In this document: in pieces, positions 8,960 to 21,335 of the stretch
How positions within the stretch are numbered: the stretch's first letter is position 1
How the letters are laid out: every line of letters begins with the position of its first letter
Origin: Dastarcus helophoroides
Taxonomy: Eukaryota; Arthropoda; Insecta; Coleoptera; Bothrideridae
Length of the DNA: 64,000 bases
Direction of reading: 5' to 3'
Assembly (NCBI GenBank): GCA_028583605.1
Contig: CM053330.1
Coordinates: 18,997,539-19,061,538, forward strand
The notes under the pieces: model-generated
What the model was told of the DNA's origin: nothing
Databases searched by the model: none
What the model saw: only the letters and a program-made list of their open reading frames with translations
Program-made: the position numbers and the translations under genes

Positions 8960-10673
8960 TAGTGATGTAACAAATATTCGCATTCTCGAATATTCGCATG
9001 TTTTTTCATATTCGCATTCGCAAGAAATTATGCGAATATATTGCGAATGTATTCGGCAATAAAACGGGAAATTATTTATGGAATAACAATGCAACTGCTA
9101 AGGCAGGGTTTCTTAAACTGGGGTTCATGGACCTTTGAGGTATCTATATCATGAGTTTAGGGCTCCATTGATAGCGTACCTAACCTAATATTGTAATTAT
9201 CTAGTCCCACCTAATAAAAAGTATTTTTTAATTCCCCTTTATTTCTTTCTTCCTTCTCTTTTTTTTAATTTTCATTCTCGTTAACTAGAATAGGGCACTA
9301 GGGCGTTTGCTCTCCCCTGATTCATAAAATCAACTGGAAATTTATATTGTTAACTACGGGGCCCTTTTCCAAAAATTTTGATTTGTTCCTTTCTTTAAAA
9401 TTTCGACCTTTTTATAAAAATTCGTCTTTTTTCACAAAATTTGTTTTTTTCTTTTGAAATTTCGAATTGAACCTAAAATTCGAGCTCAAATTGGTTTATT
9501 AAAATTTTAAATTTTTATCTCAAAATTCGACGGTTTTTTTCCTTCAAAATTTCCTCATTTCTCAGAATTTGACTTTTTCAAAAAATTTTATTTTTTTTTA
9601 AATTCGTTCTTCTGCAAATTTCGACTTTATATCAAACTTTGCTTTTTTCTCAAAATTTGATAGATCTTTTGATAAAAAAGTAAATATTTAGAATAACACT
9701 TACTTGAAAATTTCGAAAAATATATTTTGAAAGTACTGAATTTTTACAAAAAGACAAGAATTCCAGAAAAGATAATTTCTCAACATTTCGACTATTATCA
9801 GCCATTAAAAAATGAATAGTAAGTTGAGAAATATCGACTTTTTTCGTAAAATTTTCCTTAAATATCGCCCCTTTTTTGAAATTTCGTCAAAATTTGACTG
9901 TTTTCTCAAAATTTTGATCTTTTTCTCAAAATGTCGATATTTTCCTCGATATTTTCATTTTTTCAAAATTTGTTTCGGTATTTGGAACTTTCGATATTTA
10001 CCTCGAAAATCATAGTTTTCTCTAAATTTGGTTATTTTTCAAATTTTTCCAAAAGGCAAATTTTTATATTAAATTGAAAAAAAAAAAAGGGAAAATTCCC
10101 ACCTTATTCCAAACCTGTTTTTTTTATAATTCGTCTTTTTCTTAATTACGAGTATAAAGTAGAATTTTGAGAAAGTTGAATTTTGAGTATAAACGCAAAA
10201 ATTTTACTTTTTTCTCCCAAAATTGTACTGCACGGAAGTTTTTAAATATTTCATACAAATTTCGGCCTTTTTACTCAAAATTTTGACTGCCTGAAATTTC
10301 AACCTATTTCTCAAAATACGTTCTATTCTTGAAGTTTCGACTAAATGTTTTATGTTTCGAAAATTTTCTACTTAAAATTGAGCTTTTTATTCAAATTTCG
10401 ACTTTTTATCAAAATTCGTTTATTTTTTTAGAATTGGATTAAATTTTGCTAAAAACAACAAAAACAATTTTGAGAATTGTAGTAGAGAAACATTCTTAGA
10501 AACGGGATTTTTTCTCCAGTTTCGATTTATTTTAAAAATATCGATTTTTCTCACAATGTTTTCTAAGTGCCAGTGAAAAACCCAACATTTGCATTCGCAT
10601 TCGGGAATGTTGGAAATGAATATTCTCATTCTCATTCGCGAATGTGGGAAAACCAACATTCGTTACATTACTA
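8960..10673. mobile_element. 1714-bp non-autonomous hAT-type element carrying an internal T-rich array
   Basis: The left end is TAGTGATGTAACAAATATTC and the inverted right end is TAGTAATGTAACGAATGTTG; both fit the hAT terminal pattern TAGNGATG. An 8-bp duplication flanks the element. Subterminal sequence is packed with short inverted copies of GCGAATATTCG-type words (about 8971-9060 and 10583-10665), plausible transposase binding sites. Inside from 9100 is a segment opening CAGGGTTTCTTAAACTGGGG, and then from about 9360 to 10560 the degenerate array. No transposase is encoded. A reversed, incomplete relative lies at about 26500-27866. Confidence 0.8.
9360..10560 (+). repeat. T-rich degenerate array inside the hAT-type element
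   Basis: About 1.2 kb of irregular units built from TTTTTCTCAAAATTTCGAC-like words. It lies wholly between the hAT termini and inside the target duplication, so it moved with the element or expanded inside it. Local frames such as 9812-10015 are artefacts of the repeat composition. Confidence 0.65.
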
Positions 10674-10681
10674 CTATAGGT
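10674..10681 (+). repeat. 8-bp target-site duplication, right copy (CTATAGGT)
   Basis: Partner of GTATAGGT at 8952-8959, directly abutting the right terminus of the hAT-type element. Confidence 0.75.
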
Positions 10682-11440
10682 ATTAGGTATGTTATTTTAA
10701 TACTTCCGTTAATTGTTTTTTACCTACATGTTTTGGACACTGGCATCTAAAATAATACCGATTCTTAAGATGTGATTGCGCTGCTTTTCTAAATCGACTT
10801 TTTTTTGTCGCTTTATTTTTGAAACTGAAAAAGCCGCATTCTCATAAGTGAAATAGGGATGTCTCTTTTAAAAAAATTGTAGATATTTTTTTAGTTTGTT
10901 GCCAATGCCATTCTGAGTTCACTATAATTCACGGAAATGTCAGTGTAGGATAATTTTTTATGTGGAAAATCCTTTTTTGTAATATTTTTAATCCATTGAA
11001 TTGAGATAATAATTTTTGTATCACACCTAATTAATAAACCTGCCCTAGTTCTAAAGTAAAAATCTAATGAATAATGTAAAAGCTAAATTTGATCCGCACT
11101 ATATTATGTTTACCTCACCCAACTCACGTCTTTTACTTGATAAGATTTAATGTTAAATTGGTCAAAAGGCTTTCCAAAACAAATACTTGTGACCCAATAT
11201 CTACGAATTCTGTTAAAAATCAAAACTTTATCTGTAAAAAGCTAGGAGATTCGATGGGGAGGGGGGGGATTTTGAACTGGATCATTAACATTACTGAACC
11301 GAAAATTATAAAAGAAAATATTTAGAATCTTTAAAAGTTGCTCTTTCAAATGATACCCATACCCCTCACGAATTAATTAAAAATTGATACTTTCTTTACA
11401 TTAAATTAATCCCCAATTTTACCATAAATTTTCTTTTTTC
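10682..11440. other. AT-rich sequence, no gene recognised
   Basis: The 78-codon frame at 11089-11325 shows no domain. A G-run is present near 11260. Nothing else was recognised. Confidence 0.35.
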
Positions 11441-11449
11441 TAATCCTTG

Positions 11450-11615
11450 ACAGGCGATATACGTGTGCGTTAACAACACACACACTTCGCAAAATGTCAG
11501 GTTCCTGCGTTTCACAGTCTTCGAGAAAAAATCTCCGTGACAGACGGGCAGACTGACATGAGAATCATATTATAATGGTTCGGTTTTACTTTTTAAGGCA
11601 CGAAACTCTAAAACA
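11450..11615 (+). mobile_element. Arthropod retroelement or MITE tail-like sequence
   Basis: Contains GACAGACGGGCAGACTGACA followed by TATAATGGTTCGGTTTTACT and AAGGCACGAAACTCTAAAAC. Tails of this layout (GACAGACGG..., then GGTTCGTTTT, then ..ACCCTAAAA) are widespread in arthropod repeat families. Boundaries are not defined. Confidence 0.35.
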
Positions 11616-12230
11616 AAGTTACTTGTTGTTTGGCAAGAAGGTCACCAGAAAAATGAATCAAAGTAAGTAGCATTGGTAAATTCCCCATAAAAATTGATGA
11701 TTCTACAGAAAAATGCAAAAGAAAAAAATTTTTTCGTTTGTTTTTCAAATAACCCAAAAAGTTTTAACTCTACTTCAGATTTCTTCTTTGTATAATAGGG
11801 TAACGACACCAGTAATTGTCATAAGTCCAGCAGTTGTCACCAAACATATTTTTGGAAAGAAAATAAGATAATGCTTCGTTACTTTAATTCTCTTACTGTC
11901 TCAATCAGTTCCCATATGTATCTGCAACAATTTTCAAGGAATACTTTATAATAATAGCCCCTCCAAATGAGTTTCCAAAGAAAACAGTACATCAGTTCCT
12001 TGTCTAAAATATTTTGTTGTGATTCTTAGCGAATTTGTTAAAGTAGGTTGAAATAATTTAGCTTAAATTCCAGCAGGTTGTGTTGTAATGAATGCAATTT
12101 TTTTTACATGCAAATAAAGTATATTTAATAGACTTTGAATTAAAATGTTTTAGGTTTGTAATTAGATTTGTAAAGAGATTTTGGTTATGAAAAACTTTAC
12201 TGGTTACAAAAAACAATTTTTGTTTTGATA
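11616..12230. other. AT-rich sequence with possible donor and unknown repeat
   Basis: A splice-donor-like AAAGTAAGT follows ATGAATC near 11652-11668. It could pair with the acceptor-like TTTTGATATAG at 12233, but no protein evidence links them. The AGTAATTGTCAT repeat recurs at about 11810. Confidence 0.25.
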
Positions 12231-12234
12231 TAGA

Positions 12235-12420
12235 GAGGAATCAGCTGAAGCCTGCAAACAATGGATAACATATTCAAGGGCTAATAAAACATTTAAAGTA
12301 CCCAGAGCGGCAATAAAATATAAAGTTTTCGAAAAAAATAAAAAGACAAAACAGTTCACCGGCAGGGCATCGCATTGTCATTTCGGACATTATAACGAGT
12401 GCAACACAACCAACTTGTAA
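12235..12420 (+). pseudogene. Psq/CENP-B-type helix-turn-helix-like fragment
   Basis: A 61-codon open stretch without an ATG start, preceded by a splice-acceptor-like TTTTGATATAG and ending TAA at 12418-12420. Residues ANKTFKVPRAAIKYKV match the general pattern of the Psq-type helix-turn-helix (small-x-x-F/Y-x-V-P-x-x-x-I/L-x-x-K-V) found in pipsqueak-like regulators and pogo/Tigger-type transposase relatives. Downstream it is rich in Lys and His. It may be an exon of a host DNA-binding protein or a transposon relic; the short length and isolation favour a relic. Confidence 0.35.
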
Positions 12421-13160
12421 TTTGCGAACGTACGCACTTACATACATCGGTGAGGAAAGACAGTTCCCTGTCTCAGCTGGAGTGCTTCAGATAAGAGAGA
12501 GAGATACATAATTTTTAGGTTATTAACGCGTTATCATAAACCGTACGACCGCGCTGGTAATTATGAATGCTAGTCTTTGGTTGATACAATTATAACAGTA
12601 GCCAATATTTTCCATAAAAGTTGCGATCGACTTTCTAAACAAGTTTATTAATTTTTAAATTTTAAACATTAATGTTTAAATATTTGGTCATGTGAATATA
12701 ATGCAGGACGGTTCTTCAGTTTTTAGGTATTGGAAGCAAATTTTTATTAGATTTATTGTTAATAATTAATGAATTCGAAAAACCAACCATAGGGTGTTCT
12801 ATTTAAAAAACCAACCTTCATAGAATTCCGTCATTTTAGGATTGACTTTTTTTTGTCGACAAATTAAAAAGATTAGGAAGCTCCCTGCAACTTTTATGTA
12901 TTTTATTTAATAAACCAGGGGTGGCAAATTATACGGACATACATATCTATACCGCAATAAAAAATAATTTGATCTATTGTTTGCTGACTATAATTTGGTA
13001 CGGATTCTTTTTGTGAGAGTTCGACTTTCTCTGAGCCCCTATTTTTCTGAGGCGCTCCGTATTAATTTTGTGCAATTTTGCAAAAACCTTTTTTTTCGAC
13101 TGTCCCTGTGTAATGTGATAAATTTCATTAGTTTGGCCACAAAAAAGACTATAATTTAAT
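12421..13160. other. AT-rich sequence with a fragment of a TA-type repeat
   Basis: At about 12790-12830 the sequence ATAGGGTGTTCTATTTAAAA matches the recurring (C)AGGGTG repeat type seen elsewhere (for example at 38665-38685 in reverse). No gene was recognised. Confidence 0.3.
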
Positions 13161-15110
13161 TTTGTTCTGGATATACCAGTATAGAAAATTAAATTTTAAC
13201 AATTTTTAAATACTACTGAAAATTTCGAGATTGTTAGAGTTTTTATTGAAATTGCAAGATTTTTTATAGTTTCGGTGTTTCTAGAAATTTGAACATTAAT
13301 CTCGAAATAGTGTTTATTATTTTCGATTCGAGATTTCTGATTTATAAAGAATTGTAAACAAAGTTATTTTTTATGACCATTAATCAAAGGATGATTTAAA
13401 TTGTCATAAAATTTGTTTTTACTTTTAATATATTGGAGCAGTTGGCGAAGCTATACTGATAACGACAATCTGAAAGCGGTAATACAAGGATCAGCGTACG
13501 ACACCCCGTAAAAGCAATCTTTTTTTTATAATAATGTTCATTATATTTGTTGTTTTTTTTTATTTACAATTTTTAATATTATGATAATTTGATAATATTA
13601 TGAATGTGATAATTAAAAAAGGAAAATATAGGTATGTATAAACATTCGTTTTCAAAATTTCAAACTTAATTAAAATAGAAAATAAAGATAACGAATATAA
13701 GATACTAAAATATTCAACAAAAAAATACCCCACGTGGAATTCAACCATTGACCTTCGCATTGTCGGCACAACTTTTATTTTTTGTATAAAAGATTGAACT
13801 TATTTTTGACGAAAACATTTATTTCTAACGTATTACATTAATAGTTTGCATAATAATGGTAAGTACTTACAAAATTATTGCAAATCTTGAAGACATATTT
13901 CGTTGTTATTTGATGCAGCCATTATTATATTAATAATTTATATTCTACAATTCCACTGAATTACTTTAAATTCTGTACAAGAATGTCGAGTATTAGTTCT
14001 GATTACTTTATTATCTGTATTGTTAACTGATAAAACTAAAATATTTTATGTATCAAGATAGTATTTGAAGTATTTTTTTAATGATAAAAAAGGACTTCCA
14101 ATTTTAAATGTGAAAATAATATAAAGTTGGTCTAAGACACAGGGCATGTAGCAAACGAAAAGAACTTAGAATTAGTTAATAAAAAACTACATCTCTAATG
14201 AAATGAAGATTTTCCGTTTTGAAGTTGCAGTAATAAATGCACATGTTTCTTTTTTGTCGATAGTATTTTTGCCAGTTTCGGCTCAAGCAGGGCGCAAGCA
14301 CTCGCAGTCCTCCTCATGAAATGGGTGATTATTTTTTAATTTAATGTAAAACACTACAATTCATCACGTTTTTAAGTACAAAATATTGATATCCTAATTT
14401 ACTAGTACTGGTGAGTGACTTGAAATAATGTACCACATAAATATTATTCCATTACAAGAAGTTAGGCCGCATCAATATTGCGAACTTCATTGCCTAGGCA
14501 GTGGCAGTCTCGCGACATGGAGAACCAATAAAAAATAAGTCGGTTAAAGCACACTTTGGCCGACAAAATGTTGCGTCCACAGTGCGACGTTGCCACATGG
14601 TCAGTACGAGTCAGAGCTTGAAATGTGTGTTTTTCAATACTGTGCTTTGGAAGATTTCTATTACGATTTTTCTATTTTATTTTTTTTATAATTGAAGGTT
14701 AGATTCTCGTAAAACGGACACATTCTAGCTGCTGAATTCTTTCAAGTTGTACGATCATTATACTTTTGTAAGTCAAACTAAAATTTCTTTTTTATTAAAA
14801 TAATAAATATATGGTATTTAACAGCACTTCAAATCAGATTATCTTGATTGTTTAATTATTAATACAAAAAGGAAAGTCTTTTGACTTTCATATTTTCTTA
14901 CTTGCAATTAATCCCTAATCAATCTTGCAAAGCGCATGTCACATTTGTTTATTATTGTTTTGATTGGTTATGATTTAAGCCAACGTTAAATTGAATGACA
15001 CACGTCAGGCAGAAGCTCTAAATTCGACGCACACAAAGATTTCCTCTTGGAAAAAATGTATCAATGTAAAGGCATTGAAGGTTTAAAAATATTGTCAATA
15101 AACGTTCGCC
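13161..15110. other. AT-rich intergenic or intronic sequence
   Basis: No coding region was recognised. A slightly GC-richer stretch at 14460-14640 carries short frames without domains. A weak array-like patch (TTCGAGATT words) lies near 13215-13340. Confidence 0.3.
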
Positions 15111-15120
15111 AATCACCCCT

Positions 15121-15640
15121 AAAGCCGCTTCTACACATAGCCAACGAACGTGAACAAGAGTCCGCGAACGTGAAATGCATCGACGAGCGCGAACAAATGG
15201 AGATGTAATTTCCCAACGTTCGCCTGTGTTACATTCTATGTACGACTTTCTTATTAATAGGATCGTCTTTAAGTGTTCAGAATGAATTTAATGCAAAAAA
15301 AAGTAGGGATTATCAGTGTCCCACAGCACAGGTAAATTTTTAACGTCATTAATAAATGATATAATAACATCAATGGGCCATTCCATGCTGCCTCTAAGAT
15401 GTATAATCAATATTATCCAGCGTATCATGTGTTTTTCATTATTTTGGGACAGTGCGGTAGTCGTTCTTCGTCTACACTTATGGCACGTCCACACATAGCG
15501 AACGAACGTGAACAAGCGTCCTCGAACGCGAACAATTTTTTAGGTGTGGACGTGACGCAGAGCGCAATCGAACAGAAAGACACACCTATGAAGGTTGGCA
15601 ACGCGATCCGCCGTCGGAAAACGTTCATCTGTGCTCAATA
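15121..15640. repeat. Two copies of a GC-richer ACGAACGTGAACAAG repeat
   Basis: At 15121-15235 the sequence CACATAGCCAACGAACGTGA is followed by ACAAGAGTCCGCGAACGTGA. At 15485-15545, CACATAGCGAACGAACGTGA is followed by ACAAGCGTCCTCGAACGCGA. The two are in direct orientation about 365 bases apart and end in similar contexts (GTGTTACATT or AGGTGTGGACGTGA). This looks like an unnamed short mobile repeat; the overlapping ORFs on both strands (15288-15641) lie in it and are not genes. Confidence 0.4.
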
Positions 15641-16134
15641 GGAAACCTGAGTCATGCCACCATTAAATTTAAATATAATAATGAATTTTCCCTAGTGTAA
15701 AATTGTACATTTTCACAGTTTCAAAAAAATGAGTTTTGTACTGTCCCTTTCATAAATATTATCGCATCCCTTTCAATACAGTCTGTCAATGAAAGGTATA
15801 CATTAATTTATGAAAGGAATAGTATATATTTAATAACTGGGAGAATCACTTATAGGTACCACCTTACAAAACTCATTGCCCACCCTAGAGAAAACCGACA
15901 ATATACATCTTTCATTCTTGCATTTTGAGAAAAAGACCAAAACTATTTCTCATAAAATTATCTTATCACTCCTAAATTACTAAATGGCAACAAAAAGTAT
16001 GTTTGTGTAAATTTAAAACAATAAATTATTTGATCTCTAATCGGATTACCGAAATTCAAGCTTTGCGGTGGCAGATTCCACCCCACTAAGTTGCCCGTTT
16101 CCCACCCTGAGATAAAAACCTAATTGCGCTAATG
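15641..16134. other. AT-rich spacer before the mariner element
   Basis: No gene or repeat was recognised other than ordinary AT-rich DNA. Confidence 0.3.
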
Positions 16135-16136
16135 TA

Positions 16137-17406
16137 CGAGGTGTAATCAGATAATACGGTGAATAATTTTATTACAAACAAAGTAATAACAATAACTTTA
16201 CATGAGATTTTAATTAATCTCCTTCAAACTACTCCCCTTGCTAGGGATGCACAGATCCCAACATCGATTCCATAATTGGAAGGCTTCGTTCAGAAGGGCT
16301 TTGAGTTGCTCTGTCATGACTGTTAATAATGTCGGGAATGGCGTCGAAAGGTTTTCCTTTCAAAACAGTTTTTATTTTAGGGACAAACCAGAGAAGTCGC
16401 ATGGTGCCACTAAGGCGAATGTGGACAGACAGAAACTTTCTATTCGGCCAAAAATTGGCAAATTAGAAACAAAATGGCACGGCGCATTGTCGTTATGAAG
16501 GAGGCAGCTATTAGCCCATTTTATGGTCTTTTTCTCCTTATATCGAAAACGTTGCAATATTTGGAGTTTACCATTGTTCTCCTGCCAAAGAACTCTGATC
16601 GCACTATGCCTTCACTATCAAAAAAAAAAAAAAAAATGAGCATGACCTCACGTGCCTTCTTAGGGTGAGGAGAAGTACTCGTCTTCCATTTGGAGCTCTG
16701 AATTTTCGTCTCAGGGTCTTACCCATATGCCCAACTTTCATCTTCTGTTGAAATTTTATCCATGAAATCCAGATTTGCATCAAGAAAATTCTTCAGTTCC
16801 GTGCAAACTGATATACGCATTTCCTTCTGTTCGGGTCAAGAGCCTGGAAACAAATTTGCACTCACTCGTCTCATTTGCAAATTATCCGTTAAAATGTTTT
16901 GCATGGACCCATATCAGATGTTCAGTTCTTCGACAAGCTCTCAAATAGTCAATCGCCTATTTGAACGAATCATTTTTGCCACTTTTTGCACATTTTCGTC
17001 TGTTTTTGGGTTCGAAGGACATCCCGGCCGTTGCTCGTCTTCAACAGACTCATTTCCACCTTTATATCTCTCACACCACTTATAAACAGTTTTCACTGTC
17101 ACCACATCATTGTCATACATTGATTTTAACATTTGCTGAGCCTCTTGAGCACTTATTCACAACATAAAACAAAACTTGATATTAATTGCGTTGTTCGAAA
17201 TCCATGATGCGGGACAGATACGGTAAACATGACCTTACGCTTCCAGCTCTGGAAGCCAACTAACAAGTCACAACTTGTTCAAACTTGAGACTGTCACTGT
17301 CTATCTCAAAAGATCAGGTTATCGTACTTGTTGCTTACAATAGATATAGCATCAGTTGATGCTACTATAAAGATTCATTCAACGTATTATTTGATCTCAC
17401 ACTATG
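16137..17406 (-). mobile_element. Complete but inactive mariner element (1270 bp) with TA duplication
   Basis: TA at 16135-16136 and 17407-17408 flanks imperfect inverted ends: CGAGGTGTAATCAGATAATA at the left and CATAGTGTGAGATCAAATAA at the right, read inward. The 1270-bp length is what mariner elements normally measure. The interior holds one transposase relic on the minus strand (see the separate entry). Confidence 0.8.
16230..17165 (-). pseudogene. Mariner transposase relic (DD34D type)
   Basis: Read on the minus strand, the N-terminal helix-turn-helix portion is clear at 17132-16941 (VKTVYKWCERYKGGNESVED, then RPGCPSNPKTDENVQKV). The first catalytic Asp region reads STEDESWAYG near 16755-16726, followed by an in-frame stop and DPETKIQSSKWK. 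The second Asp lies in HNDNAPCHF (16557-16372 frame), and the third in VAPCDF in the same frame. Stops and frameshifts separate these blocks, including a 16-base A-run at 16621-16636. It resembles the mariner-like SETMAR-type lineage. It is not functional. Confidence 0.85.
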
Positions 17407-17408
17407 TA

Positions 17409-19120
17409 GATGTGCAAGGGGCAAAATAGTAAAAGTAAGTTAGATATCTTTAACACTGCAGGTTTTTTGAGTCAATTTGTTGCAGATTTTACACAGGTGC
17501 AAGTCTTCAATGCTTTTGGAATATTTTTTAAATTTATGTCTTAGTTTTTGAGTGAATAATTTGTTTTCTGAAATATTATCTACAGAATAAGGATCAATAT
17601 TGGACGAGGATCGCAGCTAAGATTACATGCCATGATGAGTACCGTAAAAAGAGTTGCCAGTAGAAAAAGCACATCCCTTTCATAAATATTATACACAGAA
17701 ATTCAAAAAATAACTCCTAAATTCACAAAATCTAAAAAATACCTTTGTTCTTGAATATAACGAACGTCCAGAAATTTTACCGACAACGTTTGACTGTGGA
17801 CTCAGGATGACAAATAAATACGATCTATGAAAAAAAATTTAGTAAAAATTTTTAATTTTCGAGTTAAAAATTTTACAAAATTATAAATAAATACACATTA
17901 TTCAAGACGTTTATAATAGTCATTGAAAAACATCTCTTTAGTTTGTTACTTTATAACACTCGTATACCCGTTTCTTTCCAAAATATTTTGCACTGTCCCC
18001 GATTTTACTTTAATTTAACTGCATTCGGTATCGGCCCGCTTCCATGGGAAAACGGATCGCTCAAAGACTTCTTCGGGGCTCTCGGAACTAAGATGCCGCT
18101 CAATTATTTGCATACTTTCATATTTCGTCCATATCGATATGTTTTATCTATGAAAACGCGATTGTAATAAAGAGATACAATTTTGTACCGCAACTATGGC
18201 ATTGGTTATCTAGCCATGTTTCACACTATAACATGACGATTCAAATAATTTAATTAAATTAGTTTGGCATCTATGCTTTTCTCGTTTCTCTCTAACCCTT
18301 GCATTAAAGTGCTGGTTATGTGAGAATCAAGAGAAAATAATATTTATTTTTTGAAACCAAGAAGAGACAAAATGCCATAAAGAGCCTATTTTTTATCCAG
18401 TTTTGACAAGACACCTATAATAATTATGTAAACCAAATCTATTATTTTTAAATGCATTTGGAGGTTGCGATGCAACATCGGTATTCTTTAATAAAAAGGA
18501 AAATTATGCACACAATGTGTAAAGTAACGAATGGGTGAATGGGCCCTACTTCAGGAATAACTTTCTTCTATGAAAATAATGTAATTTAAGTCAGCTTACT
18601 TTAAAATAAAGTTAATCTTTCATTTTTTACCAAGTATAGTTTATTATTTGTATTTAAGCAATTGTTCTCAAATTTTGGAAGTAATAGTTCTCAAATTTTT
18701 GTCTACTTAAATCAGAGAAATAAAATCCCAGTGTGCGTTCCTAGAGATTAGATAATACAATTGGATCTATAATTAAGTTACATGAGGACTAATTACTAAT
18801 TAAAAAATTCAATTTTTTATGTAGTTTCTTTTAATTTCGTACCTCAATGCAAAATTTGAAAATTAAGTTTAATATTTCTTAGGGCGAAAATAAAAGATGA
18901 AATTAAGAATATACCACATAATATAAATATCATTTACTTTTTTAACTCCCCGCAATTTTCAAATATCTATTGTATAAAGACTTTCGAATATGCAAAATTA
19001 AAACAAATTTCAACTAGTTTTGAAACTTAACTCCTTCTAGACCTCCTAGTGATATAAAAAACAAATGAACAGGAGGAAGTATTTTTGAATTTATAGATTT
19101 TATAAGCATAATATTTACAT
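17409..19120. other. AT-rich sequence, no gene recognised
   Basis: A GC-richer patch at about 18000-18150 (frame 17943-18167) shows no domain and is flanked by ordinary AT-rich DNA. No element ends were recognised. Confidence 0.3.
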
Positions 19121-19124
19121 TCTC

Positions 19125-19480
19125 AATCATGTTGTCCATCTTTCTTCCGTCCAATTGATGAGAGACCGTTTTAGGTTCTGGGTCATGAAGAACACTTCAC
19201 ATGGACTTCGATTGAACAGGTAAAATTGTCGCACTGTTCCAGCTCATGATAATCGTACTAACACTTGATATACATTAATCGAACAAAGCAATCGCAGGTT
19301 GTGAAGTGGTGAGTTTTGTTGAGGTTAAACCGCAGATAAGCAAATCGACGTTAGCGGTTCTCGAATATCGTCTTCAAAACAAGCAAATAAATGGGATACC
19401 GTTCAACTACCTTATCTCTTCTCTTATTTACCTTCTTGTCGGCCAACAACCAAGTGAAAATCTTTGAAAAAGGTTACACA
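19125..19480. other. Locally GC-rich island of unknown nature
   Basis: About 350 bases clearly richer in G+C than the surroundings. Donor-like sequences are present on both strands (for example AACAG|GTAAAA at about 19219, plus, and GACAAGAAG|GTAAATAAG at about 19437, minus). Only short frames are open, none recognisable. It may be an exon, a promoter or an old transposon fragment. Confidence 0.25.
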
Positions 19481-21220
19481 TGGGTGTGAAGAAACCAACT
19501 ACTCAATTAAATGTTTATAGGCAAAGTTCAAAAAAGAAAAAATAGGGGAATGGTGTTATTTTTTAAAACTAGAAATCAAATTAGAGTTACCATGTTAGTT
19601 AGATAAGCTGTCATTAACGACTATTTCGAATGGAATAATACCCTATGTAGAAGGTTGAATACAAATATTTGCAAACATTAAATGAAATTATCAATGCAGT
19701 TTATTTAGAAAATTGATATGCAAAATACACTTATCTACTTTTATACTACTGAATTGAAAATTTCTTATTTTGGAGGCGACGTAAACATAATTTTATGAAA
19801 TCCAGAAAATAATTTAAGCATTAGCAACACGGGGACTGTTTGACCATTTAGCGCGACCATCCCATGCTTTTTGATTTTAAAATGTGTGTAAGGTGTTTGC
19901 TTTTTACATATATACTTTTACAATGTTTGATTTCATACAACTCAAAAAGCAACTCGGTATACTACATTTTCATCCATTGATACGATCCCTGTATAAACGT
20001 TTTAAAATTGTTACTTATGTATTTAAAAGCAAAATTTTGATAGGTGTGATTAAAACTGGATTTCAAAATTTCGAGCATAATTTGCCTCTTACAAATGAGA
20101 TTTAGTCATGATAATTGACTTTTAAAACATGGCTGCAATTTGTAGAAAAAATAGTTACTAATTTTTGTAAATTATATAATTTAAAAAGATATATAAGTTA
20201 ACACTGCACTTTTAAGGATTTGTATTACTCAATTCAATGCAATGCCTGCATACATAGAATACATACATATCTTTGGTTTATTCGTCTATTTATCATTGAA
20301 AGCTTATCAACATATTTTCTCTAGTAGTAATTTCTTCCATATCATTGTCTTGCGTAGATAAGATAATCTTACACGTGAACTTTCCAACTTTATTCAGCTT
20401 TTCTTTCAAAATGTTAGTAGCGTTTAAATCAGAGGTGAATACAAATTTTTTATGGGAGGACAATAGGCCATAAGGGCAAAGAGTGCTCTTGTAAACTGTA
20501 GAATCACTATTTGATCATGATTTAAAATTTAAATTACCTTTTGTGCGACAGTTTAATAAATAGTTAGTATTCCATAAAGGAAAATAATTATTAATAATTT
20601 TAAAAGAATGTTAATGCAGACGTAATGTTATGTTGTGAAAAAATATGAAATAAAGAATATTTGATAATATAGGCGAAAATAGTTGAGAATTTTTTGAAAT
20701 AACTGTTTATGTTCGTTTTTAAAGACACATATGCATATGATCAACGTTAACAACAAATAACATAATACAAATGTTAAGAAAGTAAAGAAATATAAGAACA
20801 TGTATTTGCAATCGAATTGCATCATTCGTAAATTTTACTAGCAAAAAATGTAAATAAACACCGTTTAAAGCAAAGCGCATTGAATTCGTACCAGATTAAT
20901 CTTAAATTCAAATCACAAACGTGACAAAATCTTAATTCTGTGTTGCAAAACACTCTGAATAAATATGTAATGGCAATGTGTAAATAATTTTAAACATCTA
21001 TGCATCTAAGATTAGCTTGGAAATAAGAACGAAAAATATTTGAGGAAAGCTTATCTTATTATATTTACAAACAATATACAATTGCAGAGATTCTTCTGAT
21101 ATAACATGCAACCAATGAATACGTGGTGCGGAAATTAAGAAACGAAACAACCAGGGTGTTTTTAAACATCCGAGTTTGTCTCTAGATCACTGCACTATAC
21201 ACTGTGGCTTATGATTAAGT
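19481..21220. other. AT-rich sequence, no gene recognised
   Basis: Frames at 19884-20105 and 20628-20825 are low-complexity hydrophobic translations of AT-rich DNA with no domain. Confidence 0.35.
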
Positions 21221-21224
21221 CCAT

Positions 21225-21335
21225 AGAAGGTTTTACCCCTTTACCACATCGGCAATTAAACAAATAATTACGCGATACGTATTTCGCCAGCAGAACTGGC
21301 ATTTTCAAGCATACTAATTCTTAATCGATTAGCAA
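21225..21335 (-). mobile_element. Penelope-type 3' end (third family)
   Basis: On the minus strand the sequence reads CTTGAAAATGCCAGTTCTGC, then TGGCGAAATACGTATCGCG. The arrangement 'GAAAATGCCAG...CTGGCGAAA' forms a short stem and matches the general layout of Penelope-like 3' ends. No coding sequence is attached. Confidence 0.4.

Noticed and set aside
15288..15641. Four overlapping ORFs of 60-80 codons on both strands
   Set aside because: They overlap one another on both strands over a GC-richer repeat; no domain was recognised in any of them.
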